This document shows positions 1-7,524 of a DNA stretch of 29,827 bases, in pieces. Under the pieces are notes generated by a model that did no database searches, was not told the DNA's origin, and saw nothing but the letters and a program-made list of their open reading frames with translations. This DNA is from VFJL01 sp037147395 (GTDB lineage Bacteria > Pseudomonadota > Gammaproteobacteria > Burkholderiales > Nitrosomonadaceae), in the NCBI GenBank assembly GCA_037147395.1, contig JBAWVG010000015.1:1-29827 (forward strand), given 5' to 3'. Each line of letters starts with the position of its first letter. Position 1 is the first letter of the stretch. The translations under genes and the position numbers were made by a program.

Positions 1-143
1 TTTCAGCTTCTCGCGGAGAACCGTCGCTAATGGTAGGATAGCGTTCAGGATGGATGACCCTCGTTTCCATCATTGGCCATTCAATCCAATCATCGAGAAC
101 AGGGTATCGATGAATCAAAAATACCAACAAACCTAAATTACCA
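1..143. other. Left-edge region with ambiguous coding
   Basis: No gene can be called with confidence here. The + strand has a frame open from the edge to a TAA at 134-136, 7 bases before the next gene. It would be the tail of an upstream operon member, but four of its six arginines use AGA or AGG, unlike the neighbouring genes. The - strand also has an open frame running to the edge; its translation includes HRYPVLDDWIEWPMMETRV, which looks protein-like, and it would be the start of a divergent gene. Neither has a clear ribosome binding site. Confidence 0.3.
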
Positions 144-893
144 ATGAAAACAATTGCTGTGATACCCGCGCGCATGGGCTCATCTCGCTTCCCGGGCAAA
201 CCGCTCGCGAAACTACTGGGTCGCACTATGCTTGAGCATATCTATAAGCGCATCACCATGAGCAGTGCGCTTGATGCCACCTATATTGCCACCTGCGATG
301 AAGAGATCCGTCAAGCAGCTCAAAGTTTTGGGGCCAATGTGATCATGACCGCCGACACTCATGAACGTGCCAGCGACCGAGTTGCAGAAGCGGTTGCCGA
401 GATTGAGGCAGATCTGATTGTCATGGTGCAGGGTGATGAGCCGATGACTCGTCCAGAGATGATTGATATGGCGGTCGCGCCCTTTCGAGACGATCCTCAA
501 TTAGGATGTGTGAATCTGGTACGTCGCATCCAAAGCGAAGCTGATTTCTATGACGTTAACACCATCAAGGTCGTCATGAACCAGCAAGGGGATGCGCTCT
601 ATATGTCACGTCAACCGGTCCCAACCTTAGCCAAATCAGGTTTTGCAGAGACCCTCGCTTATAAACAGGTATGCATCATCCCCTTTCGGCGCGCCACCCT
701 GTTCGACTATACCCGTCTACCATCCACGCCTCTGGAACGACTGGAGTCTATCGATATGCTGAGGCTACTGGAGAATGGACAGCGAGTGAAGATGGTCGAG
801 ACAGAGTTTGATACCCAAGCAGTCGATACCGAAGCAGACCTAGCACGGGTAGCCAAGCTGATGGCGAACGACCCCCTACTCGCCTCCTATTGA
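144..893 (+). CDS. KdsB-like CMP-sugar-acid synthetase (cytidylyltransferase)
   Basis: This 249-residue protein belongs to the 3-deoxy-manno-octulosonate cytidylyltransferase (KdsB) family, which transfers CMP from CTP to a 3-deoxy-2-ulosonic acid in the cytoplasm. The N-terminal nucleotide loop IPARMGSSRFPGKPL (residues 7-21), the VQGDEP motif (95-100), the IKVV segment and a C-terminal TPLERLESIDMLRLLENG stretch match KdsB, and the length is normal. The usual segment with SGT(D/E)R is replaced by THERASDR at 72-79, so the substrate may not be Kdo itself. It heads a run with an aldolase, a dehydrogenase, an epimerase and a phosphatase, rather than the usual kds or lpx genes, which also points to a specialised paralogue. 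No strong ribosome binding site is seen before the ATG. Family membership is secure; the exact substrate is not. Confidence 0.85.
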   Translation: MKTIAVIPARMGSSRFPGKPLAKLLGRTMLEHIYKRITMSSALDATYIATCDEEIRQAAQSFGANVIMTADTHERASDRVAEAVAEIEADLIVMVQGDEPMTRPEMIDMAVAPFRDDPQLGCVNLVRRIQSEADFYDVNTIKVVMNQQGDALYMSRQPVPTLAKSGFAETLAYKQVCIIPFRRATLFDYTRLPSTPLERLESIDMLRLLENGQRVKMVETEFDTQAVDTEADLARVAKLMANDPLLASY

Positions 894-948
894 AGATAAT
901 CACCGCCTGTAATGAACACCCTGTGATGCCCCTTACTAAGGAATACTC

Positions 949-1710
949 ATGCAACTGAAATCAAGACTGTCCAAGGGTGAACTGACCATCGGCTCTTGGA
1001 TCACTCTGGGACATCCATCGATCGCTGAGATCATGGCCGCTGCTGGTTTCGACTGGCTGGTCCTGGATATGGAGCACAGTGTGCTGGAGTTGAGTGAAGT
1101 ACAGACCCTGATCCAGGTACTTGACGGGCAACAGTGCCCGTCCATTGTGAGGCTGACCTCGAACCATCCCGACCAGATCAAGCGTGTCATGGACGCGGGT
1201 GCTACCGGTGTCATGGTCCCAATGGTGAAATCTGCTGAGGATGCCAAAGCTGCAGTGCAGTCGGTCTATTATCCTCCCAGAGGGCAGCGCGGGGTCGGTC
1301 TGGCTCGTGCACAGGGTTATGGTGCAAGCTTCCAGAAGTACCGCAGTTGGCTGGAAGAAAATGCCGTCATTGTGGCCATGATTGAGCATGTAGATGCGGT
1401 TAATTCCATTGATGAAATTCTCGCCGTTGATGGGATTGATGCATATATCATCGGCCCTTACGATTTATCCGGATCCATGGGTCGCCCCGGAGATCTTGAC
1501 CATCCGGACGTGCAGTCCGCGATAGCGCGGGTGCTAGAGGCTGGACACCATTCTGGCAAGCCGGGGGGCATCCATGTCATCGAGCCAAACCAAGACGAGT
1601 TACAGCGCCGTATTGCTGCCGGCTTCAACTTTCTTGGTTATGGACTGGATATCCGCATCCTCGACTCGATCTGCCGCAGCCATATGAAAACGATTAGGTC
1701 GAGATTGTGA
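949..1710 (+). CDS. HpcH/HpaI-family pyruvate aldolase
   Basis: This 253-residue protein is a class II (metal-dependent) HpcH/HpaI aldolase. The family reversibly joins pyruvate to an aldehyde to give 2-keto-3-deoxy-4-hydroxy acids. Visible hallmarks are LDMEHS with the active-site His43, IVRL with Arg68, YYPPRGQRGVG (107-117), and the metal ligands Glu146 (MIEH) and Asp172 (GPYDLSGSMG). The length is normal for the family. An AAGGA ribosome binding site at 938-942 precedes the ATG by 6 bases. The stop codon overlaps the GTG start of the next gene, which implies translational coupling. In catabolic operons these enzymes cleave aromatic or sugar-acid intermediates. Here the KdsB-like neighbour makes a biosynthetic role plausible, forming a 3-deoxy-ulosonic acid from pyruvate. 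That role is inferred. Confidence 0.88.
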   Translation: MQLKSRLSKGELTIGSWITLGHPSIAEIMAAAGFDWLVLDMEHSVLELSEVQTLIQVLDGQQCPSIVRLTSNHPDQIKRVMDAGATGVMVPMVKSAEDAKAAVQSVYYPPRGQRGVGLARAQGYGASFQKYRSWLEENAVIVAMIEHVDAVNSIDEILAVDGIDAYIIGPYDLSGSMGRPGDLDHPDVQSAIARVLEAGHHSGKPGGIHVIEPNQDELQRRIAAGFNFLGYGLDIRILDSICRSHMKTIRSRL

Positions 1711-2645
1711 GTAAGATTGTCATCTCCACCTCCTCATTCGGAGTGGACAACAACCCTCCCCTCCAACTTCTACTGAAAGCGGGGATGCACATCGTCAGCA
1801 ACAGTGTTGGGAGGAAGCTCACCGAAGAAGAGGTCGCCAAACTACTCGGTGCAGACACTGTCGGCATGATCGCCGGCATAGAGCCCCTGACCGAACGCGT
1901 ATTTGCATCTTCCAACAGCCTACGGGTGGTATCTCGCTGTGGCGCTGGTCTAGACAGTGTTGACCTAGAGGCAGCAAAACGTCACAACATTGCCGTCACC
2001 AACACGCCCGAGGCTCCATCCCAAGCAGTGGCTGAACTCACGCTGGGATTGATCTTGTCTGCACTGAGAAGAATATGTCAGACCGATCGGCAGCTACGTG
2101 CGGGTGAGTGGCCACGAATGCAAGGACAGTTGCTCGCCGCTCAAGTGGTCGGCATCATTGGTCTTGGACATATCGGCCGTCGGGTTGCCCATCTGTGTCA
2201 ATCCTTTGGAGCTGAAGTCGTATCACATGACCCTCATATCGATCAGCCTCCCGATGGGGTGACATTGCTGTCGTTGGAAAAATTACTGGCAGAATCAGAC
2301 ATCATCAGTCTGCACCTCCCCTATAGCACAGCGACCCACCATCTACTCAATGCTAACGCTTTTGCTCGCATGAAGACCGGTGCGATCGTAATCAATGCCG
2401 CTCGAGGTGGTCTCGTTGATGAGGCCGCACTAGAAGAAGCGCTCAATTCCGGAAAACTAGGTATGGCTGCACTCGATGTTTTTGAGCAGGAGCCTTATCT
2501 CGGCCCATTACTCAAATGTAACAACATAATCCTGACCTCTCACATCGGCTCTCTTGCAAGAGAGGCCCGTCAGAGGATGGAAATCGAAGCTGCAGAGAAT
2601 CTTCTTCAGGGATTGATCAGGGCGGGTTTAATGGAGAATCTATAG
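1707..2645 (+). CDS. D-isomer-specific 2-hydroxyacid dehydrogenase
   Basis: This 312-residue NAD(P)-dependent dehydrogenase belongs to the phosphoglycerate / hydroxypyruvate reductase family. The Rossmann motif GLGHIG lies at 152-157, and the catalytic triad is visible as Arg233 (NAARGG), Glu262 (DVFEQEP) and His279 (TSHIGS). There is no C-terminal ACT domain, so it is the short form rather than the allosteric SerA type. The start is GTG at 1707, overlapping the TGA of the aldolase gene in a GTGA arrangement. Position inside the ulosonate-like run suggests it oxidises or reduces a 2-hydroxy/2-keto acid intermediate of that pathway, but the substrate cannot be read from sequence. Serine biosynthesis is an alternative assignment. 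Confidence 0.87.
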   Translation: MSKIVISTSSFGVDNNPPLQLLLKAGMHIVSNSVGRKLTEEEVAKLLGADTVGMIAGIEPLTERVFASSNSLRVVSRCGAGLDSVDLEAAKRHNIAVTNTPEAPSQAVAELTLGLILSALRRICQTDRQLRAGEWPRMQGQLLAAQVVGIIGLGHIGRRVAHLCQSFGAEVVSHDPHIDQPPDGVTLLSLEKLLAESDIISLHLPYSTATHHLLNANAFARMKTGAIVINAARGGLVDEAALEEALNSGKLGMAALDVFEQEPYLGPLLKCNNIILTSHIGSLAREARQRMEIEAAENLLQGLIRAGLMENL

Positions 2646-2648
2646 ATT

Positions 2649-3581
2649 ATGGTATCTGACAAAATTGCTATTGTATTTGGTGCCAGCGGCTTTCTTGGCA
2701 GTCATGTAGCTGATGCGTTGTCATCTGCAGGCTATAAGGTACGTTTATTTGATCGTTGCCTGTCACCTTATCGCAGTCCCGATCAGGAGATGATCATCGG
2801 TGACATCATGGACTTAAATCAAGTGGTAGAAGCGACCCGTGGAGCGACCGTGGTCTACAATTTTGCAGCCATTGCTGATATTGATGAGGCACACAACAAC
2901 CCACTCGCCACCGCAAGCATCAATGTCTTGGGTAATATGCATGTACTGGAAGCCGCGCGCCTTGCAGGTGCCAGTCGTTTCGTTTTCGCTAGCACCATCT
3001 ACGTCTACTCCGAGTCCGGCTCCTTCTATCGAGCAAGCAAACAAGCTGCAGAGCGTTTTATCGAGACCTATCATGAACGTTACGGACTAGAGTACAGCAT
3101 CTTGCGGTATGGATCTCTGTACGGCAGGCGTGCCGATACCCGCAATGGTATCTACCGCATGCTGCACGAGGCGGTGGAACATCACTCAATCACTTATCAG
3201 GGTAGCGGTGAGGCGATCCGTGAGTACATTCATGTCGAGGATGCGGCACGGATGAGTGTGCAAGTCCTAGCACCTGAGTTTGCCAACCGACACCTAATCC
3301 TGACCGGACAGGAGCGTCTACGCATCAAGGAGGTCATGACCATGATCTCTGAAATCATGCCGTGGAAGGTGGAGCTACATTTTGATGAGGCGAATGCGGT
3401 ACACCACTACGAAATAACACCCTATGCATTTCAACCCCGTGTCGGTCGCAAACTGATGCTTAATGAGCATGTCGACCTGGGTCAGGGTCTACTCGACTGC
3501 CTCAGAGATATTCACACAGCCTTGCATCACTCGGGCGAAGTCGATGACGCAACGCCAGCAGTCTCCGACAATAGGGCATGA
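2649..3581 (+). CDS. NAD-dependent epimerase/dehydratase (extended SDR)
   Basis: This 310-residue extended short-chain dehydrogenase/reductase is of the kind that epimerises, dehydrates or reduces nucleotide sugars. It shows the NAD-binding motif GASGFLG (11-17), an active-site serine/threonine segment FASTIYVYS, and the YxxxK pair Tyr127 and Lys131 (YRASK). The C-terminal half carries the substrate-domain pattern with REYIHVEDAA. It starts 3 bases after the dehydrogenase stop and ends overlapping the next start by 4 bases (ATGA). Within the cluster it probably tailors the sugar before or after CMP activation. UDP-glucose 4-epimerase-like, dTDP-sugar dehydratase-like or reductase activity are all possible. 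Confidence 0.86.
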   Translation: MVSDKIAIVFGASGFLGSHVADALSSAGYKVRLFDRCLSPYRSPDQEMIIGDIMDLNQVVEATRGATVVYNFAAIADIDEAHNNPLATASINVLGNMHVLEAARLAGASRFVFASTIYVYSESGSFYRASKQAAERFIETYHERYGLEYSILRYGSLYGRRADTRNGIYRMLHEAVEHHSITYQGSGEAIREYIHVEDAARMSVQVLAPEFANRHLILTGQERLRIKEVMTMISEIMPWKVELHFDEANAVHHYEITPYAFQPRVGRKLMLNEHVDLGQGLLDCLRDIHTALHHSGEVDDATPAVSDNRA

Positions 3582-4219
3582 GCACAAAGGACTGGCAGGC
3601 CATCATATTCGATTTTGATGGTGTGGTGGTTGAGTCCGGAGACATTAAGACTCAAGCATTCGCTGATCTCTACCGGTCTCATGGTGAGATGGTCACATCC
3701 GCTGTGGTGGAGTACCACAGAGCCCATGGTGGGATGTCGCGCTACCAAAAGTTCCGCCACTTTCAACAGCACCTGCTAGGTAAGCCACCTCTGACAGCGG
3801 ATGAAGAGCAAGAGCTGGATCAACAGTTCTCTGAACGAGTGGTCGAGTCCGTCATTGCCAGCCAGGCGGTCCCGGGTGCAGATGAATTTATCCGTCAGCA
3901 GGCGTCTCGTATACCGCTATTTGTCGCCTCTGGCACCCCGGAAACAGAACTCATTACCATCATCACACGCCGCGGCCTAGCACCCTACTTTACTGAGGTA
4001 CGCGGCTCTCCTACATCAAAACAGGCTTTAATCGCAGATATCCTGTCGGTCCATTCCCTTACCCCCAATCGTGTTTTAATGATTGGTGATGCTCTGATCG
4101 ACTATCAGAGTGCACATCTGAATGGTGTTTCGTTCCTGGGGCGGGTGCGCGCTGGAGATGACAACCCCTTCCCGCCGCAAGTTGAAACAGTGGTCGACCT
4201 GAATTCTTTACTGACCTGA
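3578..4219 (+). CDS. HAD-superfamily phosphatase/phosphomutase
   Basis: This 213-residue HAD hydrolase has a helical cap, like phosphoglycolate phosphatase or beta-phosphoglucomutase. Motif I is DFDGV with nucleophile Asp12 and acid/base Asp14. Motif II is the VASGTPE segment, motif III is the lysine in TSKQALI, and motif IV is MIGDALIDYQSA. The ATG overlaps the stop of the epimerase gene (ATGA). It is the last + strand gene of the run and converges on the next gene. In a ulosonic-acid pathway a phosphatase normally acts before CMP transfer, as KdsC does for Kdo. That role here is inferred from context; KdsC itself is a capless HAD enzyme and this is not an orthologue. Confidence 0.85.
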   Translation: MSTKDWQAIIFDFDGVVVESGDIKTQAFADLYRSHGEMVTSAVVEYHRAHGGMSRYQKFRHFQQHLLGKPPLTADEEQELDQQFSERVVESVIASQAVPGADEFIRQQASRIPLFVASGTPETELITIITRRGLAPYFTEVRGSPTSKQALIADILSVHSLTPNRVLMIGDALIDYQSAHLNGVSFLGRVRAGDDNPFPPQVETVVDLNSLLT

Positions 4220-4267
4220 TTGGCTAACAATATCAGGAGGCGTCGATTGACACCCATGAAACCGGTA

Positions 4268-5239
4268 TCAACGCAGCACACCTCTCCTCAATAATTGCCA
4301 GAAAATTTTATAGCCCCATAACACGGGATGTCGTCTCAGCATGGGCGTGATCTCGACATGCACCCCGGTATGTCGTTCGATCTTCCAGGCAGCATAACTT
4401 ACGCAATCTCGGAAGGTAAATGCCGCCTTCGTCAACCTCAGCACTGACAGAATTCGACCCTGCCAGCGGCGCAGCCGCCAGTTCCGCAGTGATCGTTGTT
4501 GCTCTGACTCATCAGCCAAGCAGCGGTAACTTCCATCCTGCATGGCCTCCATTTTTTTTATCAGCATCGGCATCGCTTGTGCCGTCAGTCTTGTATAGTC
4601 ATCCAGATTTAGCTGAGTCAGTTGGCGGGCTCGTGTCTCCCTCTCGGCTCGAAGTTCTGCCGCATAGGTTAGAGATAATCCCTTGGTCCAGATTTCTTCT
4701 GCAGTCACCGTGCATGACCCCAGCGTTGGGATGGTTGACCCGAGGAATGTTACCACCGCATGGGCTAACGCATGGTGAATACGATGGCGGGTGACGTCAT
4801 CTCTCACATGCATCAGCCGGGTGGGTTGAGCAAAACGCGCCCACAGGTAGGGATGGAACCAGTCGCGAGTTCCCTGTTCAAAGTCGGCCATCGATACCAC
4901 TGCATACTTTGCGCGAAACTTCTTTTCCTGATCGGAGGCCTCTAGATAAAAAACATTCGGCGCCAACCATGCATTGAGATGCCTCAAGTAATGCTCCGGG
5001 TAGGCATGACTATAGTCATCCACCACAACATAAAAATCTACAACTCCGTCAGCAGCATCTTGCGAACGCAAGCATGATCCATACAGAATCACCGCGTCCA
5101 ATGCCCCCCCGAAGCGCGCAATCAGCTCATCAACCAAGACAGAGAAGTCTGCCGGCACCTCTCTGGCGCTCATGGATGCCATCTCCAGAATTAAGCTATC
5201 TGGGAGCTGTCGACCCGATACCGGCACGGAGTCCATCAT
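4268..5239 (-). CDS. Divergent TAM41-like nucleotidyltransferase (putative CDP-lipid synthase)
   Basis: This 323-residue protein has a nucleotidyltransferase-fold signature: YGSCLRSQ (Gly54-Ser55) followed by DFYVVVDDY (Asp68 onward). Downstream it shows the order HYL-LNAWL, then KYAVVSMADFEQGTRDW and LWARFAQPTRLM. That pattern resembles the mitochondrial and bacterial TAM41 (Mmp37) family, which makes CDP-diacylglycerol from phosphatidic acid and CTP. The match is by eye and distant. It has no obvious transmembrane helices, unlike CdsA. The second codon is also ATG, and the first ATG overlaps the TAA of the upstream lipid kinase by one base (TAATG). That coupling supports a kinase-then-cytidylyltransferase order acting on one lipid. 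It could instead be a different minimal nucleotidyltransferase. Confidence 0.62.
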   Translation of the reverse strand: MMDSVPVSGRQLPDSLILEMASMSAREVPADFSVLVDELIARFGGALDAVILYGSCLRSQDAADGVVDFYVVVDDYSHAYPEHYLRHLNAWLAPNVFYLEASDQEKKFRAKYAVVSMADFEQGTRDWFHPYLWARFAQPTRLMHVRDDVTRHRIHHALAHAVVTFLGSTIPTLGSCTVTAEEIWTKGLSLTYAAELRAERETRARQLTQLNLDDYTRLTAQAMPMLIKKMEAMQDGSYRCLADESEQQRSLRNWRLRRWQGRILSVLRLTKAAFTFRDCVSYAAWKIERHTGVHVEITPMLRRHPVLWGYKIFWQLLRRGVLR

Positions 5240-6252
5240 TATGATGCGTCTGTGTTTGTACCACCAGGCACCAGGAAGGTAACCGGCCCAGCTGCCGAAA
5301 TACGTAGCGGCCCATCTTGACTTGTTGCCCGGTGAAATTCACCGTCGATGATGTAATCATCATCCATCAGTATCTCTAGTACGTCGGTATTATGACTGTG
5401 ATAACCATCTTGCTCCTTGATGGCTTCGCTATGGCCTGATAGTAACAGCCATAATGCGCGCCAGGGATGGTTCTGCTGTTGCTCAACATATGTAACATGC
5501 AGGGGCTCCCTCTCACGACCCCAGTAGGGACGCATACTGAACAACAGGCGGTCAAGAGCACTGACAAAGAGGGCCAGATAAGTTCCTTTATGGACTACGC
5601 CACTCTTATCGGTGATTGACATCTGAGTCGGTGCCCATGGCCCACTCCGTCGTCCAAGAACCACTCCAGCAATATACCCCAACATGATGATGCCAGAGTA
5701 GGCCTCCCCGGTGATACCAAACTTCTTGACTCGGCTCCGGGAAAATATCACAGCATGCGCAATGAGACCGACACCAAAGAACATGCCATAGATCTTAGTG
5801 ACCCCGGGTTGCTCAATAGAGAGTACTGGGCGCTGCAATAACTGGGGGGTAAACTGCTTCGACAAACAATCTCTCAACTGTCGCAAGATGGGCTCTGGTT
5901 TATTCTGCATCCCCAGATCCAGCGCAGTCATGTTGGTAGTCCCGCCAGGAACAATCGTCAGAATCGGCCACTTTGCAGGCTGCTTTATGAATAAGTGCGT
6001 CAACACTCCCTGCACTGTGCCATCACCACCAATGATTACCAGTAAATCGATATCATCTTGCAAGAGAGCATCCACCGACGCACCAATCTCTGACTTATCC
6101 GATGCTTCCAAATAAATCGAAGCGGGAATGTCCGCAAGAATATTTCGTATCACATCAATATTCTTGCGGATACGACCACTGTGCGGATTTAAAATCAATC
6201 CAACCTTCGCCGCTCCAGAAGCCAATCTATCGATCTGTGACTGCTCTACCAT
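5239..6252 (-). CDS. Diacylglycerol-kinase-family lipid kinase
   Basis: This 337-residue protein has the DAGK catalytic domain of the YegS/DgkB/sphingosine-kinase type. NPHSGRIRKN (about 22-31) matches the NPxSG motif, IIGGDGTVQGVL is the glycine-rich ATP loop, and VPGGTTNMTALDLG is the following conserved block. The remainder fits the beta-sandwich substrate domain. It phosphorylates a lipid hydroxyl such as diacylglycerol or ceramide; the substrate cannot be fixed from sequence. Its stop overlaps the start of the TAM41-like gene. About 207 bases containing a perfect palindrome separate it from lptG, so it may have its own promoter. Confidence 0.85.
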   Translation of the reverse strand: MVEQSQIDRLASGAAKVGLILNPHSGRIRKNIDVIRNILADIPASIYLEASDKSEIGASVDALLQDDIDLLVIIGGDGTVQGVLTHLFIKQPAKWPILTIVPGGTTNMTALDLGMQNKPEPILRQLRDCLSKQFTPQLLQRPVLSIEQPGVTKIYGMFFGVGLIAHAVIFSRSRVKKFGITGEAYSGIIMLGYIAGVVLGRRSGPWAPTQMSITDKSGVVHKGTYLALFVSALDRLLFSMRPYWGREREPLHVTYVEQQQNHPWRALWLLLSGHSEAIKEQDGYHSHNTDVLEILMDDDYIIDGEFHRATSQDGPLRISAAGPVTFLVPGGTNTDAS

Positions 6253-6459
6253 CTATCCTAACCAGTGAACGGCTTAAAATCTGAACAAGATTTCTCTTAA
6301 TCCCAGTTGGGAACTCTCGCCAAGAGCTGCTGTAAATTGTCATGACAGAACCAGATACAACAGCCAATCGCCGCCCATAGGGCAAAGACAACGAGTAGAC
6401 AATGCTTCAATTATAACCGAACCACGATCGTAGCTACGATTGAGCCTTTTTAGGGCATC

Positions 6460-7524
6460 CTAAAAAAATCGTCTCAGCCAGAGACTGGCCAGAGTAATCA
6501 GCGCCAATCCTGGGATCAGGGCAGTCAGCAGAGGATTGAAGTTCAACCGCAAACCAGTATTTGCAATAATCTGATCCAACAGATAGACACCCACCCCCAT
6601 CAAGGCCGCAAGGACCATCTTTCTACCAAGGCCTGTTCTCGCCGAACCAAGGACAAAGGGTATGGAAAACAGCAGCATCGCGATGGTTGTCAGTGCCCCA
6701 CCCATCTTCCGCCACAAGGCTAAGGAATAGGCATCTGCCTCCTGACCTGTATCACGCAAGAAACTGACATGCTGAAATAGTTCGGTAGGAGAGAGGCTCT
6801 CGGGTGACTTATTCAGGGTCGATATATCCTCTGGATTCACGAATGATTTCCAGATCATTGAACTTGCATTTGCCGACTCGATTCTCTCTCCAGTAAATGT
6901 CTTGGTGATGACATCGTTCAACTCCCAGAGATTATCACCGATAACGTTAGCATACTTGGCGTGAGTGTAAGTCACCAAGAAGCCATTACGATCAAAGTGC
7001 ATCAATTCGATATTCTCCGCCCTCTTGTCGCCCTGCATCTCACCAATGCGTAATATATTCTGTTCATCCCGTGTCCAGATACCAAGCCCCTTCCCCAGTT
7101 CTGCGGTCTTCCCAAGTGCCATAGCCTGATGCGAAATGGCCTTCTGTTGAAGGTATGGTGCGACGAACTGCTCCAGTACAGCAATAAATAATAACAGAGC
7201 TAATCCAACCCCGAGCGGGGCCAGACTGATACGGGTAGGGGAGAGACCCGCCACCCGTAATGCGGTCAATTCCAGATTAACGGCTAACCGTCCCAGAGCA
7301 AATACAGTTCCCAATAATGCGACAAAGGGCGCAAGCTGAATAAACCTGCGTGGCAATAATAAGGAAGTGTCCAAGAGCGCGTCCTGCACACGGTAAGTCC
7401 CCTTGCCGACATTGGCCAACTGATCCAATAAATCGAGAAAGGCGAAAGCCGGCAGAATGACTGCAGTGGCAACGATCAGTCCGATCAAGACCTGGAACGC
7501 TAGATAACGATTAATGATCGTCAT
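6460..7524 (-). CDS. lptG: LPS export permease LptG
   Basis: This 354-residue inner-membrane permease of the YjgP/YjgQ family is one half of the LptB2FG transporter that extracts LPS for delivery to LptC and LptA. The N-terminus TIINRYLAFQVL, the first membrane helix ending in LDLLDQL, and the LRVAGLSPTRI coupling segment are typical. A periplasmic domain sits mid-protein, and three helices close the C-terminus. The start overlaps the lptF stop by 4 bases (ATGA). The second position in the pair and the N-terminal pattern favour LptG over LptF. Confidence 0.92.
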   Translation of the reverse strand: MTIINRYLAFQVLIGLIVATAVILPAFAFLDLLDQLANVGKGTYRVQDALLDTSLLLPRRFIQLAPFVALLGTVFALGRLAVNLELTALRVAGLSPTRISLAPLGVGLALLLFIAVLEQFVAPYLQQKAISHQAMALGKTAELGKGLGIWTRDEQNILRIGEMQGDKRAENIELMHFDRNGFLVTYTHAKYANVIGDNLWELNDVITKTFTGERIESANASSMIWKSFVNPEDISTLNKSPESLSPTELFQHVSFLRDTGQEADAYSLALWRKMGGALTTIAMLLFSIPFVLGSARTGLGRKMVLAALMGVGVYLLDQIIANTGLRLNFNPLLTALIPGLALITLASLWLRRFF

